Source of the DNA: Acinetobacter sp. WCHAc010034
Lineage (GTDB): Bacteria > Pseudomonadota > Gammaproteobacteria > Pseudomonadales > Moraxellaceae
DNA: 64,000 bases
Assembly (NCBI RefSeq): GCF_001696615.3
Contig: NZ_CP032279.1
Span: 2,790,001 to 2,854,000, forward strand
Direction: 5' to 3'
Shown: piece by piece, positions 17,205-26,271 of the stretch
Layout of the letters: each line of letters begins with the position of its first letter
How positions within the stretch are numbered: the stretch's first letter is position 1
Notes under the pieces: generated by a model
Seen by the model: the letters and a program-made list of their open reading frames with translations, nothing else
Told to the model about the DNA's origin: nothing
Databases searched by the model: none
Program-made: the position numbers and the translations under genes

Positions 17205-18236
17205 ATGAGCAATAAATCAAAACCATTAATCATTACGGCTATCGTCATTGCTGCGGTTGCCGCTTTTATTTATTTTCAGAATAAAACTTCAGCTCCTGAA
17301 ACGGCAGCGCATGCCGCTGCAAAAGCGCAGCCTGCAGTGGTGATTGCCTATCAGACCGGCGTCGATCCATCAAAAGTTGCGCAAGCGAATGGAGATTATG
17401 AAAAAGCCAGCCAGCAGCCGATTCAGTGGAAAAAATTTGATACCGGAGCAGACGTTGTTAATGCTTTGGCCTCCGGCGATGTGGATATCGGAAATATCGG
17501 AACCAGCCCTTTGGCGGCGGCAGCCAGCCGCAATTTGCCTATTGAAGTATTTTTTATTGCGTCTAAATTAGGCGGTTCTGAAGCCCTTGCGGTGAGCAGC
17601 AGGTCCGGCATTCAAAACCCGCAGGACCTGATCGGCAAAACGGTTGCCGTCCCTTTTGTTTCGACAGCGCATTACAGCCTGCTGTCCGCATTAAAGCATT
17701 GGAATATTTCCGACAGCCAAGTCAAGATCATCAATTTGCGCCCGCCTGAAATTTCAGCCGCCTGGGAACGCGGCGATATTGACGCTGCCTATGTGTGGGA
17801 GCCGGCGCTCAGCAAAGCGCTGCAGACCGGCAAAGTTTTAACCGATTCCAGGCAGGTCGGGGAGTGGGGCGCGCCAACATTTGATGTATGGGTTGTCCGC
17901 AAAGACTTTGCCGGGAAAAATCCGCAATTCTTAAAAGCATTTGTGCAAGCCTCTTTAAAGCAAATCGATCAATACAGCAAAGATCCCAAAGCGTTTGAAG
18001 CGGATGCCGGCAATGTGAAGAAAATTGCGGAATTGACCGGTTCAGCTCCTCAGGATATTCCGCTGCTGCTGTCGGGCAATATCTATTTGAACCGGCAGCA
18101 GCAGGCGCAAAGCCTGCAGGGCGAATTTGCCAAAAACATTTTGGACACCGCCGCTTTCCTGAAGTCGCAAGGCAAGGTGGATCAGCTTAAAGCGGACTAT
18201 GGCGATCATGTCACTGCCGAATTTCTCAAGCCTTAA
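17205..18236 (+). CDS. tauA: Taurine ABC transporter substrate-binding protein
   Basis: TauA binds taurine in the periplasm and delivers it to TauBC. The 343-residue protein begins with a hydrophobic N-terminal segment (KPLIITAIVIAAVAAFIYF), a signal peptide or anchor. Family motifs include VVIAYQTGVDPSKVAQANGD, ASGDVDIGNIGTSPLAAAAS and AAYVWEPALSK. The ATG at 17205 is preferred over the upstream TTG at 17190 because it directly precedes the signal sequence. It opens a tauABCD operon with short spacings. Such operons are usually induced under sulfate limitation. Confidence 0.93.
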   Translation: MSNKSKPLIITAIVIAAVAAFIYFQNKTSAPETAAHAAAKAQPAVVIAYQTGVDPSKVAQANGDYEKASQQPIQWKKFDTGADVVNALASGDVDIGNIGTSPLAAAASRNLPIEVFFIASKLGGSEALAVSSRSGIQNPQDLIGKTVAVPFVSTAHYSLLSALKHWNISDSQVKIINLRPPEISAAWERGDIDAAYVWEPALSKALQTGKVLTDSRQVGEWGAPTFDVWVVRKDFAGKNPQFLKAFVQASLKQIDQYSKDPKAFEADAGNVKKIAELTGSAPQDIPLLLSGNIYLNRQQQAQSLQGEFAKNILDTAAFLKSQGKVDQLKADYGDHVTAEFLKP

Positions 18237-18246
18237 GGATCTGAAA

Positions 18247-19032
18247 ATGAGCATCTTAAAAGCTGAAAATATCACGCTGCAGTATCCGGGTCAGGCGGCA
18301 GCCGTGCTTAAAAACATCAGTCTGGAGATTCCGGAATCATCATTAACGGTGATTCTCGGAGAATCCGGCTGCGGCAAAACCACGCTGCTGAATATTCTGG
18401 CAGGCTTTCAGCAGGTCGATTCAGGCGCGGTAAAAATTGATGATGAAGCGCTTAGCGCGCCTGATGCGCGGCGCGCCGTGGTGTTTCAGGAACATGCTTT
18501 GCTGCCGTGGCTGACTGTGGCGGAAAATGTGGCTTTTTCCCTGAAGCTGCAGGGCTTGAAAGCGCCGGCCATTAAGCCTCAGGTTGAGCGTATTCTGGCT
18601 GCTGTAGGCTTGCTGCATGCGGCTGAGTCGAATATTTGGGAGCTGTCCGGCGGCATGAAGCAGCGTGTCGGCATTGCGCGCGCTTTAATCAGCCATGCGC
18701 CGTTTATTCTGCTGGATGAGCCGTTCGCCGCGCTGGATGCCTTTACCCGTGAAAATATGCAGGAATTTGTGCTGAATTTATGGATTAAGGAAGACAAAGG
18801 CTTCTTTCTGATTACGCATGACATTGAGGAAGCATTGCTGCTCAGCAATCAGCTGGTATTGATGGCGGCGCGGCCGGGCACAATCGTTGAAACTTTACAT
18901 CTGGATTTCGCGCAGCGCTACCGCCAAGGGGAATCTGTCCGCGCCATTAAGTCTGATCCGCGCTTTATTCAGCTGCGCGAACAGCTGTTTGAGCGCCTGA
19001 AAGATCAAAAACTGCATGCGCTGGAGGGGTAA
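18247..19032 (+). CDS. tauB: Taurine ABC transporter ATP-binding protein
   Basis: TauB powers taurine import. The 261-residue protein has Walker A GESGCGKTT, signature LSGGMKQRVGIARAL, Walker B FILLDEPFAALD and a switch His in LITHD. The ATG at 18247 follows AAGGA by seven bases; an earlier in-frame start at 18199 would lie inside tauA. Ten bases separate it from tauA and three from tauC. Confidence 0.95.
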   Translation: MSILKAENITLQYPGQAAAVLKNISLEIPESSLTVILGESGCGKTTLLNILAGFQQVDSGAVKIDDEALSAPDARRAVVFQEHALLPWLTVAENVAFSLKLQGLKAPAIKPQVERILAAVGLLHAAESNIWELSGGMKQRVGIARALISHAPFILLDEPFAALDAFTRENMQEFVLNLWIKEDKGFFLITHDIEEALLLSNQLVLMAARPGTIVETLHLDFAQRYRQGESVRAIKSDPRFIQLREQLFERLKDQKLHALEG

Positions 19033-19035
19033 GCA

Positions 19036-19914
19036 ATGAGCACTCAGCTTGAGAAGATCACTCAAAAATCTATTTCTGCGCCGGAATCTGAGCAGCTGCA
19101 GGGCCATTTTCCGGCGGCAGCTGCAGCGCTGAATGCATTGCTGAGAAAGCATTTAAGCCTGCTGTTAAGCATCGGCAGCGTTTTGGCTGTGTTGGCGCTT
19201 TGGCTTGCGGCAGCAGCTTTGCAGCTCATTCCTGAACTGTTTCTGCCCAGCCCTGCATCGGTTTGGCAGAAATTCCTGGAAGTGAGCCGGCAGGGCTTTA
19301 TGCAGGCCACGCTTGGGCAGCACCTTGCCGAAAGCATTGGCCGCGTATTCAGCGCGCTGACCGCCGCAGTAATTATTGGCGTGCCTGTTGGCTTATGGAT
19401 GGGCCTGAATAAATGGGTGCGCGCTGCGCTTGACCCTCTGGTTGAGCTGCTGCGCCCCATTCCGCCGCTGGCCTATTTGCCATTGCTGGTCATTTGGTTC
19501 GGCATCGGCGAAACAACCAAAATCCTGTTAATTTTCTTTTCAATTTTAGCGCCGGTCATTATCAGCACCGTGCATGGGGTTTTAAGCCATCAGCAGAACC
19601 GTGAACGCGCGGCCCTATCTTTAGGCGCAACGCGCTGGCAGGTATTGCGCTATGTTATTTTGCCGGCAGCCTTGCCGCAGATTTTAACCGGCATCCGCAT
19701 TGGCTTAGGCGTCGGCTGGTCGACGCTGGTGGCAGCCGAATTGGTGGCTGCAGACCGCGGCATCGGCTTCATGGTGCAGTCGGCAGCGCAATTCTTAATC
19801 ACCGATACGGTTATTCTCGGCATTATTGTCATTGCGCTTGTCGCGGTAAGTTTTGAATTATTTTTACGCTGGCTGCAGAAGCAGCTGGCGCCCTGGTACG
19901 GCCAGCAGCTATAG
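19036..19914 (+). CDS. tauC: Taurine ABC transporter permease
   Basis: The 292-residue inner-membrane permease has about six transmembrane segments (first at ~38-60) and the conserved cytoplasmic loop ERAALSLGATRWQVLRYVIL that contacts the ATPase. GGAGGGG precedes the ATG. The N-terminal ~35 residues are polar and longer than in E. coli TauC (275 residues). Confidence 0.94.
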   Translation: MSTQLEKITQKSISAPESEQLQGHFPAAAAALNALLRKHLSLLLSIGSVLAVLALWLAAAALQLIPELFLPSPASVWQKFLEVSRQGFMQATLGQHLAESIGRVFSALTAAVIIGVPVGLWMGLNKWVRAALDPLVELLRPIPPLAYLPLLVIWFGIGETTKILLIFFSILAPVIISTVHGVLSHQQNRERAALSLGATRWQVLRYVILPAALPQILTGIRIGLGVGWSTLVAAELVAADRGIGFMVQSAAQFLITDTVILGIIVIALVAVSFELFLRWLQKQLAPWYGQQL

Positions 19915-19924
19915 AGGAGCAGTC

Positions 19925-20770
19925 ATGTCATTGCACATTAAACCGATTAATCCCAATATTGGCGCAGTTATAGAAAATCTGGATTTGAACCGGGCCGATG
20001 AACAGCTGGCCGCGGAAATTCAGGCGGCTTTATTGCGATATCAGGTGATCTTTTTTAGAAATCAGCAGCTGGGCGCGCAAGCTCAGGTCAAGCTTGCAAA
20101 GGCTTTTGGGACTTTGCATATCCATCCGATTTACCCTGCGCTGGATGATGCGCCTGAAGTGATTGTATTAGACAGCCGCCGTCAGGATTTGCGCGACAAT
20201 GAGCTGTGGCATACCGATGTGACGTTCAGCCAAGCGCCGCCTTTGGGCTGCGTGCTGCAGGCGGTCAAAATTCCGGAATTCGGCGGAGATACGCTTTGGG
20301 CCAGCGGCACGGCGGCATTCCGCGCTTTGCCGGCAGAACTGCGGAATAAGCTGCGCGGCCTGACAGCCACGCATGATATCCGCAAATCTTTCCCTCTGGA
20401 GCGTTTTGGCGCCACAGCTGAAGAACGCGGAAAGCTGGAAAGCTCATTCCGTAAAAATCCGCCTGTGATTCATCCTGCTGTGCGCAGCCATCCTGAAACA
20501 GGTGAAGAAATCCTGTTTGTAAATGAAGGCTTTACGACGCGAATTAATGAGCTGCCTGAAGCTGAAAGCGATGAGTTGCTGGCTTTCCTATTTCAGCATG
20601 CGGTGAAGGAAGAATTCCATTTGCGCTGGAAATGGCGGGAAGGCGATGTCGCGATTTGGGATAACCGCTGCACCCAGCATAAGGCTTTATTTGACTATGG
20701 CGATGCGCACAGGATTATGCACCGGGCAACTGTGAATGGAAGCGTGCCTTATTATCAGCAAGCGGGCTAA
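19925..20770 (+). CDS. tauD: Taurine dioxygenase
   Basis: TauD is an Fe(II)/2-oxoglutarate dioxygenase that hydroxylates taurine, which then breaks down to sulfite and aminoacetaldehyde. The 281-residue protein has the iron-binding HxD in LWHTDVTFSQ and the distal His and 2-oxoglutarate-binding Arg in HRIMHRATVNG. The ATG at 19925 is favoured by GAGGAG five bases upstream and by the conserved start MSLHIKPINPNIGAVIENLD. It is the last gene of the operon, ten bases after tauC. Confidence 0.96.
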   Translation: MSLHIKPINPNIGAVIENLDLNRADEQLAAEIQAALLRYQVIFFRNQQLGAQAQVKLAKAFGTLHIHPIYPALDDAPEVIVLDSRRQDLRDNELWHTDVTFSQAPPLGCVLQAVKIPEFGGDTLWASGTAAFRALPAELRNKLRGLTATHDIRKSFPLERFGATAEERGKLESSFRKNPPVIHPAVRSHPETGEEILFVNEGFTTRINELPEAESDELLAFLFQHAVKEEFHLRWKWREGDVAIWDNRCTQHKALFDYGDAHRIMHRATVNGSVPYYQQAG

Positions 20771-20859
20771 TTTCCTTTACTCAATGCAAACCTCTTTCTC
20801 AGCATTAATTTCTGCATAAGCAAGGAATTGTCCTCACCTATGCAGAGCATTCAATGCTT

Positions 20860-21750
20860 TTAAGCTGAAGCCGCCCTTGCGGATTTCATTAAGGACTTCA
20901 GCTGCTGAATTTCCGCTGCGCTGGCCTTCTGCAATGGCTTTCTAGGCTCGCCGGCACAGAAGCCCAGCTCATTTAATCCTGCTTTGACAGTTTTCGGCAG
21001 GCCGCCCTGCACAATAAAGCGCAGCAAAGGCAATTGCTGATAAAACAGCGTCTGAGCATGGCTTAAATCGCCTTGCTGGATGGCTTGGTACAACTGGCTG
21101 GGCAGTCCGCCCAGCAGATTCGGCGCGGCCGTGCACCAGCCGCTGGCGCCGGCGCAAAATGCCTCAAGCGCCAGCGGGTTGCAGCCGTTATAAAATGGCA
21201 GCTCGCCCTGAGTTAATTCATGAAATTTATGCATGCGCTGAATATCGCCGGTGCTGTCTTTCACCATGCAGATATTTTCAATTTCCCGATGCATTTTCAC
21301 AATCAGCTCCGGCGCCATATCCACACCGCTGGTTGCCGGGTTGTTATAGACCATGATTGGAAGCTTGGTGGCGGCAGCGACCTGCTGATAATAGTCATAG
21401 ATTTCCTGATCATTCAGTTTCCAGTAGGATACCGGCATGAGCATAATAATGTCTGTGCCAAGCTCTTCAGCTTTCTGCGCTTTCTGCACCGCCATCGCTG
21501 TGGTCAGCTCAGAGATGCCCAGAATGACCGGCACACGGTGATTGACTGTTTCAATGCTTTTCTGCGCGACCTGCTGCCATTCCTGCCAGGACAAATAAGC
21601 GCTTTCTCCCGCACTGCCGAGTGGCGCAATGGCGTCACACTGATGCTCCAGCAAAGCATTCAGGGTGATTGCGAGCGCGTCAAAATCCACCTCCTGAGTG
21701 TCCGGCTTAAATGGCGTAACTGGGTAAGCAATAATGCCTGCTAATTTCAT
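20860..21750 (-). CDS. DapA-family lyase/aldolase
   Basis: The 296-residue protein is a dihydrodipicolinate synthase/N-acetylneuraminate lyase-type TIM barrel. The Schiff-base Lys lies in CMVKDSTGD near 162, the family start motif is LAGIIAYPVTPF and the catalytic-site Tyr is in MVYNNPATSG. It overlaps the class II aldolase gene upstream by four bases, so both act in one pathway. True DapA is unlikely because biosynthetic dapA does not sit in such a pair; cleavage of a 2-keto acid is more likely, substrate unknown. GGAG precedes the ATG. Confidence 0.85.
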   Translation of the reverse strand: MKLAGIIAYPVTPFKPDTQEVDFDALAITLNALLEHQCDAIAPLGSAGESAYLSWQEWQQVAQKSIETVNHRVPVILGISELTTAMAVQKAQKAEELGTDIIMLMPVSYWKLNDQEIYDYYQQVAAATKLPIMVYNNPATSGVDMAPELIVKMHREIENICMVKDSTGDIQRMHKFHELTQGELPFYNGCNPLALEAFCAGASGWCTAAPNLLGGLPSQLYQAIQQGDLSHAQTLFYQQLPLLRFIVQGGLPKTVKAGLNELGFCAGEPRKPLQKASAAEIQQLKSLMKSARAASA

Positions 21751-22538
21751 TGTGATTGCTCCTCTATGCAGTCCGGATGGTTTTTTAAAGCCTTGCGCGC
21801 GTAATAGGCGAAATTGACTTGATTGCGCTTGTCTGTAGAGACCCAGTCATGCGCTTCTTTGGCCAGTTCATGCGGAATCGGCTGAATTTGCCCGGCGGCC
21901 ATCGCCAGCAGCTGCAGGCGGGCGGCGCGCTCAATTAAAATGGCTAAGTTGCAGGCCTCTTCAATTGTTTTGCCGGCCACCAGCTGGCCGTGATGCGACA
22001 GTAAAACCGCGCGGTTTTTCCCCAGCGCCTCTGAAATGAAAATGCCTTCCTCATTGCCTACGGGAACGCCCGGCCATTCGGCCACGAAAGAGCAGTCCTG
22101 ATATAAAGCGCAGGTATCCATCTGGGAAATGGCTAAGGGCACGCGCAGCATGGACAAGGCTGCGATATGCGTGGGATGGGTATGGATGATGCAGTTGACT
22201 TCCGGGTGCTGCTTATAAATCCAGGTATGGAAGCGGTTGGCCGGATTCGCCATGCCTTGGCCATTTAAGGGCTTAAGGTCTTCATCCACTTCCAGCAGGT
22301 TCTGCGCGGTAATTTCATCAAAGCCCAAGCCGAAACGCTGGGTGATAAAGGCATTGCCTTGCGCGGTGCGGCAGGTAATTTGCCCCGCCAGCCCGGCATC
22401 ATGCCCGTGATCAAATAAAATGCGGCAGCTGAGCGCCAGCTTCTGCCGCTCGGTATAAATTGAATCTTGAAAAAGCTCCTGCATGTTCTGCTGCGCGCTT
22501 TGCATCAATTGCTGCTTATCAAGCAATGCTGTTTCCAT
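21747..22538 (-). CDS. Class II aldolase/adducin family protein
   Basis: The 263-residue protein belongs to the class II aldolase/adducin family. Zinc-binding histidines are seen in IHTHPTHIAAL near 118-128 and SHHGQLVAGKT near 185. These enzymes cleave or decarboxylate sugar phosphates or hydroxy-keto acids. It is the first gene of a two-gene operon with the DapA-like lyase, and divergent from a MocR-type regulator 91 bases away that probably controls it. The substrate is not predictable from sequence. Confidence 0.88.
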   Translation of the reverse strand: METALLDKQQLMQSAQQNMQELFQDSIYTERQKLALSCRILFDHGHDAGLAGQITCRTAQGNAFITQRFGLGFDEITAQNLLEVDEDLKPLNGQGMANPANRFHTWIYKQHPEVNCIIHTHPTHIAALSMLRVPLAISQMDTCALYQDCSFVAEWPGVPVGNEEGIFISEALGKNRAVLLSHHGQLVAGKTIEEACNLAILIERAARLQLLAMAAGQIQPIPHELAKEAHDWVSTDKRNQVNFAYYARKALKNHPDCIEEQSQ

Positions 22539-22629
22539 AAAAGCCTCTTGTTCAGTTGATTTGCCGTCAGGGCCAGTGCAGAATAAAAATTCTGTGGATT
22601 AATTAAAATATCCAGTTTTTAAAACTTAT

Positions 22630-24084
22630 ATGGGCCAGAAGCTTATGCGCCAGCCTTGGAAAATCCGCCTGCATCTGGCAGACCGGGAAGAGAAAACGCT
22701 TTTTTTAAAGCTGGCTAATCAGGTGATTCAGGAGATTCTGTCCGGCAGGCTGACTCAGGGCGCGCGCTTGCCCGGTTCACGGACGCTGGCGGATGAGCTT
22801 GGCATTAACCGCAAAACCGTGCAGTCGGTATATGAAGATTTGGAAGCGCAGGGCTGGCTGGTTTCAAAAGCGCGGCAGGGCACTTTTGTTTCCGAATATT
22901 TGCCGGACTTGAATGCTCAGCCTGCTGCTTCTGTTCAGCTGCAGCAGGCCGCGCCGGCAGCATCAGCCCAGGTGCAGATGAAAAATGACGGTGTTCCTGA
23001 CAACCGGCTGATTCCGTATGAACTGTTTTCCCGCGCATACCGGCATGCGCTGATTCAGGTTACGCGCCATCAAATTATGGGCTACGGCGATCCGCAAGGC
23101 AGTTCCGAGCTTCGCCAGGCCTTGCTGCATATGCTGTCTATGGAACGCTTTATTCAGGCTTCCGCAGAGAATATCTGTGTGGTCCGCGGCAGCCAGATGG
23201 GGATTTTTCTGGCGGCCCGCGTTCTTGCCCGGCACCAGCCGCAGCGCAGTGTCATTGTTGTGGAGCAATGGGCTTACCCGCCGGCAGTGGAAACTTTTCT
23301 GTCCAATCATTATCAGATTATCCGGGTGCGCCTAGACCGGCATGGCCTGGATACGGAGCACCTGACTGAAATTTTGTCCGCGCATGCGGTCGCTGCCGTG
23401 TATACCACGCCGCATCACCAGTATCCAACCACTGTGACGATGCCGATGGAGCGCCGGCTGAAGCTGCTGGAACTGTCTAAAGCTTTTGATTTTTATATTA
23501 TTGAAGATGATTATGACCACGAATTCCATTATGACAGCCGGCCGGTTCCGCCGCTGATCAGCCTGCCGGCAGCGGATAAAGTCATTCATATCGGCTCGCT
23601 GTCTAAAGTATTTGCGCCCAGTTTAAGGATTGGCTATGTGGTCGCCGGCTTGCAGATTGTTCAGGCGATGAAGCAGGACATTCTGCTGATTGATAAGCAG
23701 GGCAATGCTATTACTGAATTGGCGATGGCTGAGCTGATGCAGCAGGGGGAAATTAAGCGCCATATCCGCAAAATGCGCAAGATTTACCAGCAGCGCAGGG
23801 ATTTTGCGCTCAGGGCCTTTCAGCAGGTTTTTGACTGCCGGGCGGCAATTGCGGCTCCTGCCGGCGGCATGGCCTTATGGGTGAAATTCAACTTTCCTTA
23901 TCAGCCGCAGCATGCCGAAGCTTTAAGGCTGCTGCAGATTGACTCAGAATATGATTTCGGTTCGGCGCCTGACCCTGCAGCCGGCAGCTTTCATATCCGC
24001 TTTGGCTTCGCGGCCCTCACTGAAGCGGAAATCAGCCGGACTGTGCAAAGGCTGCATCAGGCGCTGCTGCCTGATGATTCCTAA
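22630..24084 (+). CDS. MocR/PdxR-family transcriptional regulator
   Basis: The 484-residue protein has an N-terminal GntR winged helix (residues ~22-95; PGSRTLADELGINRKTVQSV, then GTFVSEYLP) and a C-terminal aminotransferase-like domain. The PLP-binding Lys lies in IGSLSKVFAPSLRIGY near 323. MocR proteins use PLP and an effector to switch transcription. It is divergent from the aldolase/lyase operon across 91 bases, where its binding site is expected. A second ATG lies five codons downstream; neither has a strong ribosome site. Confidence 0.9.
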   Translation: MGQKLMRQPWKIRLHLADREEKTLFLKLANQVIQEILSGRLTQGARLPGSRTLADELGINRKTVQSVYEDLEAQGWLVSKARQGTFVSEYLPDLNAQPAASVQLQQAAPAASAQVQMKNDGVPDNRLIPYELFSRAYRHALIQVTRHQIMGYGDPQGSSELRQALLHMLSMERFIQASAENICVVRGSQMGIFLAARVLARHQPQRSVIVVEQWAYPPAVETFLSNHYQIIRVRLDRHGLDTEHLTEILSAHAVAAVYTTPHHQYPTTVTMPMERRLKLLELSKAFDFYIIEDDYDHEFHYDSRPVPPLISLPAADKVIHIGSLSKVFAPSLRIGYVVAGLQIVQAMKQDILLIDKQGNAITELAMAELMQQGEIKRHIRKMRKIYQQRRDFALRAFQQVFDCRAAIAAPAGGMALWVKFNFPYQPQHAEALRLLQIDSEYDFGSAPDPAAGSFHIRFGFAALTEAEISRTVQRLHQALLPDDS

Positions 24085-24151
24085 GCGGCAGCTGCCGGTG
24101 CAGATCAGATGCGGATGATGCCATGCGTTCCGCTGCTGTCCTGCCTGACAT

Positions 24152-24182
24152 AAAAACCGGAAACAGAGCGCTTCCGGTTTTT
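24152..24182. terminator. Bidirectional terminator between MocR and GNAT genes
   Basis: AAAACCGGAA (24153-24162) pairs with TTCCGGTTTT (24172-24181) around a 9-base loop, with A and T runs at the sides. It ends both the plus-strand MocR gene and the minus-strand GNAT gene. Confidence 0.9.
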
Positions 24183-24188
24183 GCTGCA

Positions 24189-24644
24189 TCAGTTTAAAGG
24201 CATGCGGTATTCAATCACGCCCGGCTTTTCCGCAATCCAGTCATAGAGCTTCTGCGCCGTGCGGTTGCTTTCCTGTGTGTGCCAGTATAAACGCGCGCAG
24301 TGCTGATGAAGCGCCTGCTGCTGCACATATTCGATCAGGCGCTTGCCGATCTGCTGGCCGCGGGCTTCGGATGAAACATATAAGTCTTCCAGATAGCAGA
24401 AATTCTGTTCGGCCCACGTGGAGCGGTGGATGACGTAATGCACAAAGCCTAAAACCTGTCCGCCATGTTTGGCGACGGCGCAATAAACCGGCTCTGCATC
24501 ATCAGAAAAGCGCTGCCATGTGCTTTGCGTTACCGCGCTGGACAGCGCCACTTTGTAAAAGTTCTGGTAAGCCAGCCAATATTCCACCCACTGCGGGTAG
24601 TCCTGCTGCGCTGCCGGGGCAATTTGAATCGCTGAATTTTCCAC
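24189..24644 (-). CDS. GNAT-family N-acetyltransferase
   Basis: The 151-residue protein has the GNAT acetyl-CoA site at about residues 85-105 (LEDLYVSSEARGQQIGKRLI) and the C-terminal motif YWHTQESNRTAQKLYDWI. The acceptor is unknown. A 62-bp module 45 bases upstream is nearly the same as one upstream of the BenE-type transporter, so the two are probably co-regulated by the MocR protein at 26272. Confidence 0.88.
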   Translation of the reverse strand: MENSAIQIAPAAQQDYPQWVEYWLAYQNFYKVALSSAVTQSTWQRFSDDAEPVYCAVAKHGGQVLGFVHYVIHRSTWAEQNFCYLEDLYVSSEARGQQIGKRLIEYVQQQALHQHCARLYWHTQESNRTAQKLYDWIAEKPGVIEYRMPLN

Positions 24645-24688
24645 TGATATTCTCCGTTATGCTGGGGGATGATGAAATAGGAGAAACG

Positions 24689-24750
24689 AGTGTAGTTTTT
24701 ATTGCGGTATCTTGATAAGGCACACTTTTGATATTTTTGACAGTACCAGT
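24689..24750 (-). promoter_or_regulatory. MocR-type promoter module, copy A
   Basis: This 62-bp block matches 26203-26264 at about 54 positions, with no gaps. Shared landmarks are AGTGTAGTTTTT at one end and GATATTTTTGACAGTACCAG at the other. It lies upstream of the minus-strand GNAT gene. The regulator gene that would normally sit to the right is absent here. Confidence 0.65.
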
Positions 24751-24911
24751 TTGCTGATGCGCATCCGCGGATATGCCTGCGCGCAGGCTCCGCCGTGCTT
24801 CCTTTTTGATTTCAGCAGCCCCAGCATTCGGTAAAAGAATGCCGGGCTTTGGCGAGAAGCAGCTGCTTAAGCTTAGGCATTGGCCTTTGATTGCGCCCTG
24901 AACATCAGGGC

Positions 24912-26105
24912 TTATTTTTTCCAGAATTTGCCATTTAAAATGGCATAGGAAATTAAGCCGAAAACCAGCCCCCAGAAAGCGCCGCCAATGCCGAACAGGG
25001 AGATATCGGCTGCGGCTGCCAGGAAGGTAATCAGCGATGCTTCACGGGCTGCGCTGTCGCTCATGGCATTTGCAAGGCTTCCGGCAATGCTTCCAAGCAG
25101 CGCAAGGCCGGCCAGCGTGCTGATGAATGCGGCGGGGAACGCCGTAAATAAGGCCGCCAGCGTTACGCCGAAGATGCCGACCAGAATATAGAAAATTCCG
25201 GCAGCAATCCCTGCAATCCAGCGCTTTGACGGGTCTGGATGCGATTCCGGGCCTGTGCAGATGGCCGCGGTAATGGCCGCCAGATTAAATGCATGCGAGC
25301 CGAATGGCGCCATGATCAAGGACCCCAAGCCGGTCAGGCTAAGAATCGGCCTTAGGCCGGTTTGATAGCCGTCATTGCGCAGCACCAGCAGGCCGGGCAT
25401 ATACTGGCCTGTCAAGGTGATTAAAAATAAGGGCAGGGCGACGCTGAGCAGCGCATTGACTGAAAATTCCGGCGCAGTAAAAACCGGGCTGGCCAGCTGC
25501 AGCGCAAAACCGGAAAAATCAATCCGCGCCTGCAGCAGCAAAAAAATGAAGCCGAAAACCAGCACGCTGACCACGGCATATCGTGCGGAAATCCGCTTCG
25601 CCAGCAGGTAAATCAGGAACAGCATTATGGCTAAAACTGGGTCGATGCTGATGCTGGAAAACGCGCCGATGCCGAACTGCAGCAGGATTCCCGCCAGCAA
25701 GCCTGAAGCGATGCTGGGCGGAATGAAGCGGATCAGTTTTTCAAAATATCCCGTGAGCCCTAAAATGACAAAGGCCAGCGCGGAAAGCAGATAGGCGCCA
25801 ATGGCTTCGGCATAGGGCACCGCTGCCAGCGCTGTGATCAGGAAGGCAGCTGCCGGGGTAGACCATGCGGTAATTACCGGTTCCCGGCTGAGCCAGCTTA
25901 ATAATATTCCAGTAATGCCGACGCCGATGGAAATAGACCAAACCCATGATGCGGTGAGTTCAGGGCTGAGACCTGCTGCTTTTGCGGCCTGAAAGATCAG
26001 AATAAAAGTGCCGCCATAATTCACAATGACTGAGACCAGCCCGGCAATGACCGGATGCATCAGGTCTGATGAATAATGGCGCAAAGAATGCTGCGGAGAG
26101 TGCAT
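24912..26105 (-). CDS. BenE-family benzoate/H+ symporter-like transporter
   Basis: The 397-residue inner-membrane protein has about 11-12 hydrophobic segments and BenE family motifs: VNYGGTFILIFQAAKAAGLS near 28-47, ITAWSTPAAAFL near 78 and PFGSHAFNLAAITAAICTGP near 270-289. BenE proteins import benzoate with protons, but no ben genes are present here. Its promoter region is shared with a divergent MocR regulator, so the true substrate may be whatever that regulator senses. Confidence 0.85.
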   Translation of the reverse strand: MHSPQHSLRHYSSDLMHPVIAGLVSVIVNYGGTFILIFQAAKAAGLSPELTASWVWSISIGVGITGILLSWLSREPVITAWSTPAAAFLITALAAVPYAEAIGAYLLSALAFVILGLTGYFEKLIRFIPPSIASGLLAGILLQFGIGAFSSISIDPVLAIMLFLIYLLAKRISARYAVVSVLVFGFIFLLLQARIDFSGFALQLASPVFTAPEFSVNALLSVALPLFLITLTGQYMPGLLVLRNDGYQTGLRPILSLTGLGSLIMAPFGSHAFNLAAITAAICTGPESHPDPSKRWIAGIAAGIFYILVGIFGVTLAALFTAFPAAFISTLAGLALLGSIAGSLANAMSDSAAREASLITFLAAAADISLFGIGGAFWGLVFGLISYAILNGKFWKK

Positions 26106-26202
26106 AAGCCCGTCCCTGAGAGGTGTTGATTATGAATGGAGGTCCGCAAATCGCTTGAGCTGGATGCTGATTTTTTCTCAATGTTTTGCGCTGGAGCAGC
26201 TG

Positions 26203-26264
26203 AGTGTAGTTTTTGCTGTGGTATTTTTATAAGATACACTTCTGATATTTTTGACAGTACCAGT
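26203..26264. promoter_or_regulatory. MocR-type promoter module, copy B
   Basis: Second copy of the 62-bp block, in the divergent region between the BenE-type transporter (start 26105, minus) and the MocR gene (start 26272, plus). TTGACA at 26251 may be a -35 for a further-downstream start or part of the operator. AGTGTAG/AAGTGTAT-like words on either strand resemble repeats bound by MocR proteins; the exact site is inferred. Confidence 0.65.
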
Positions 26265-26271
26265 TCTGATT

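Noticed and set aside
26251..26271. TTG at 26251 as start of the second MocR gene
   Set aside because: It lies inside the 62-bp promoter block that is also found where no MocR gene follows.
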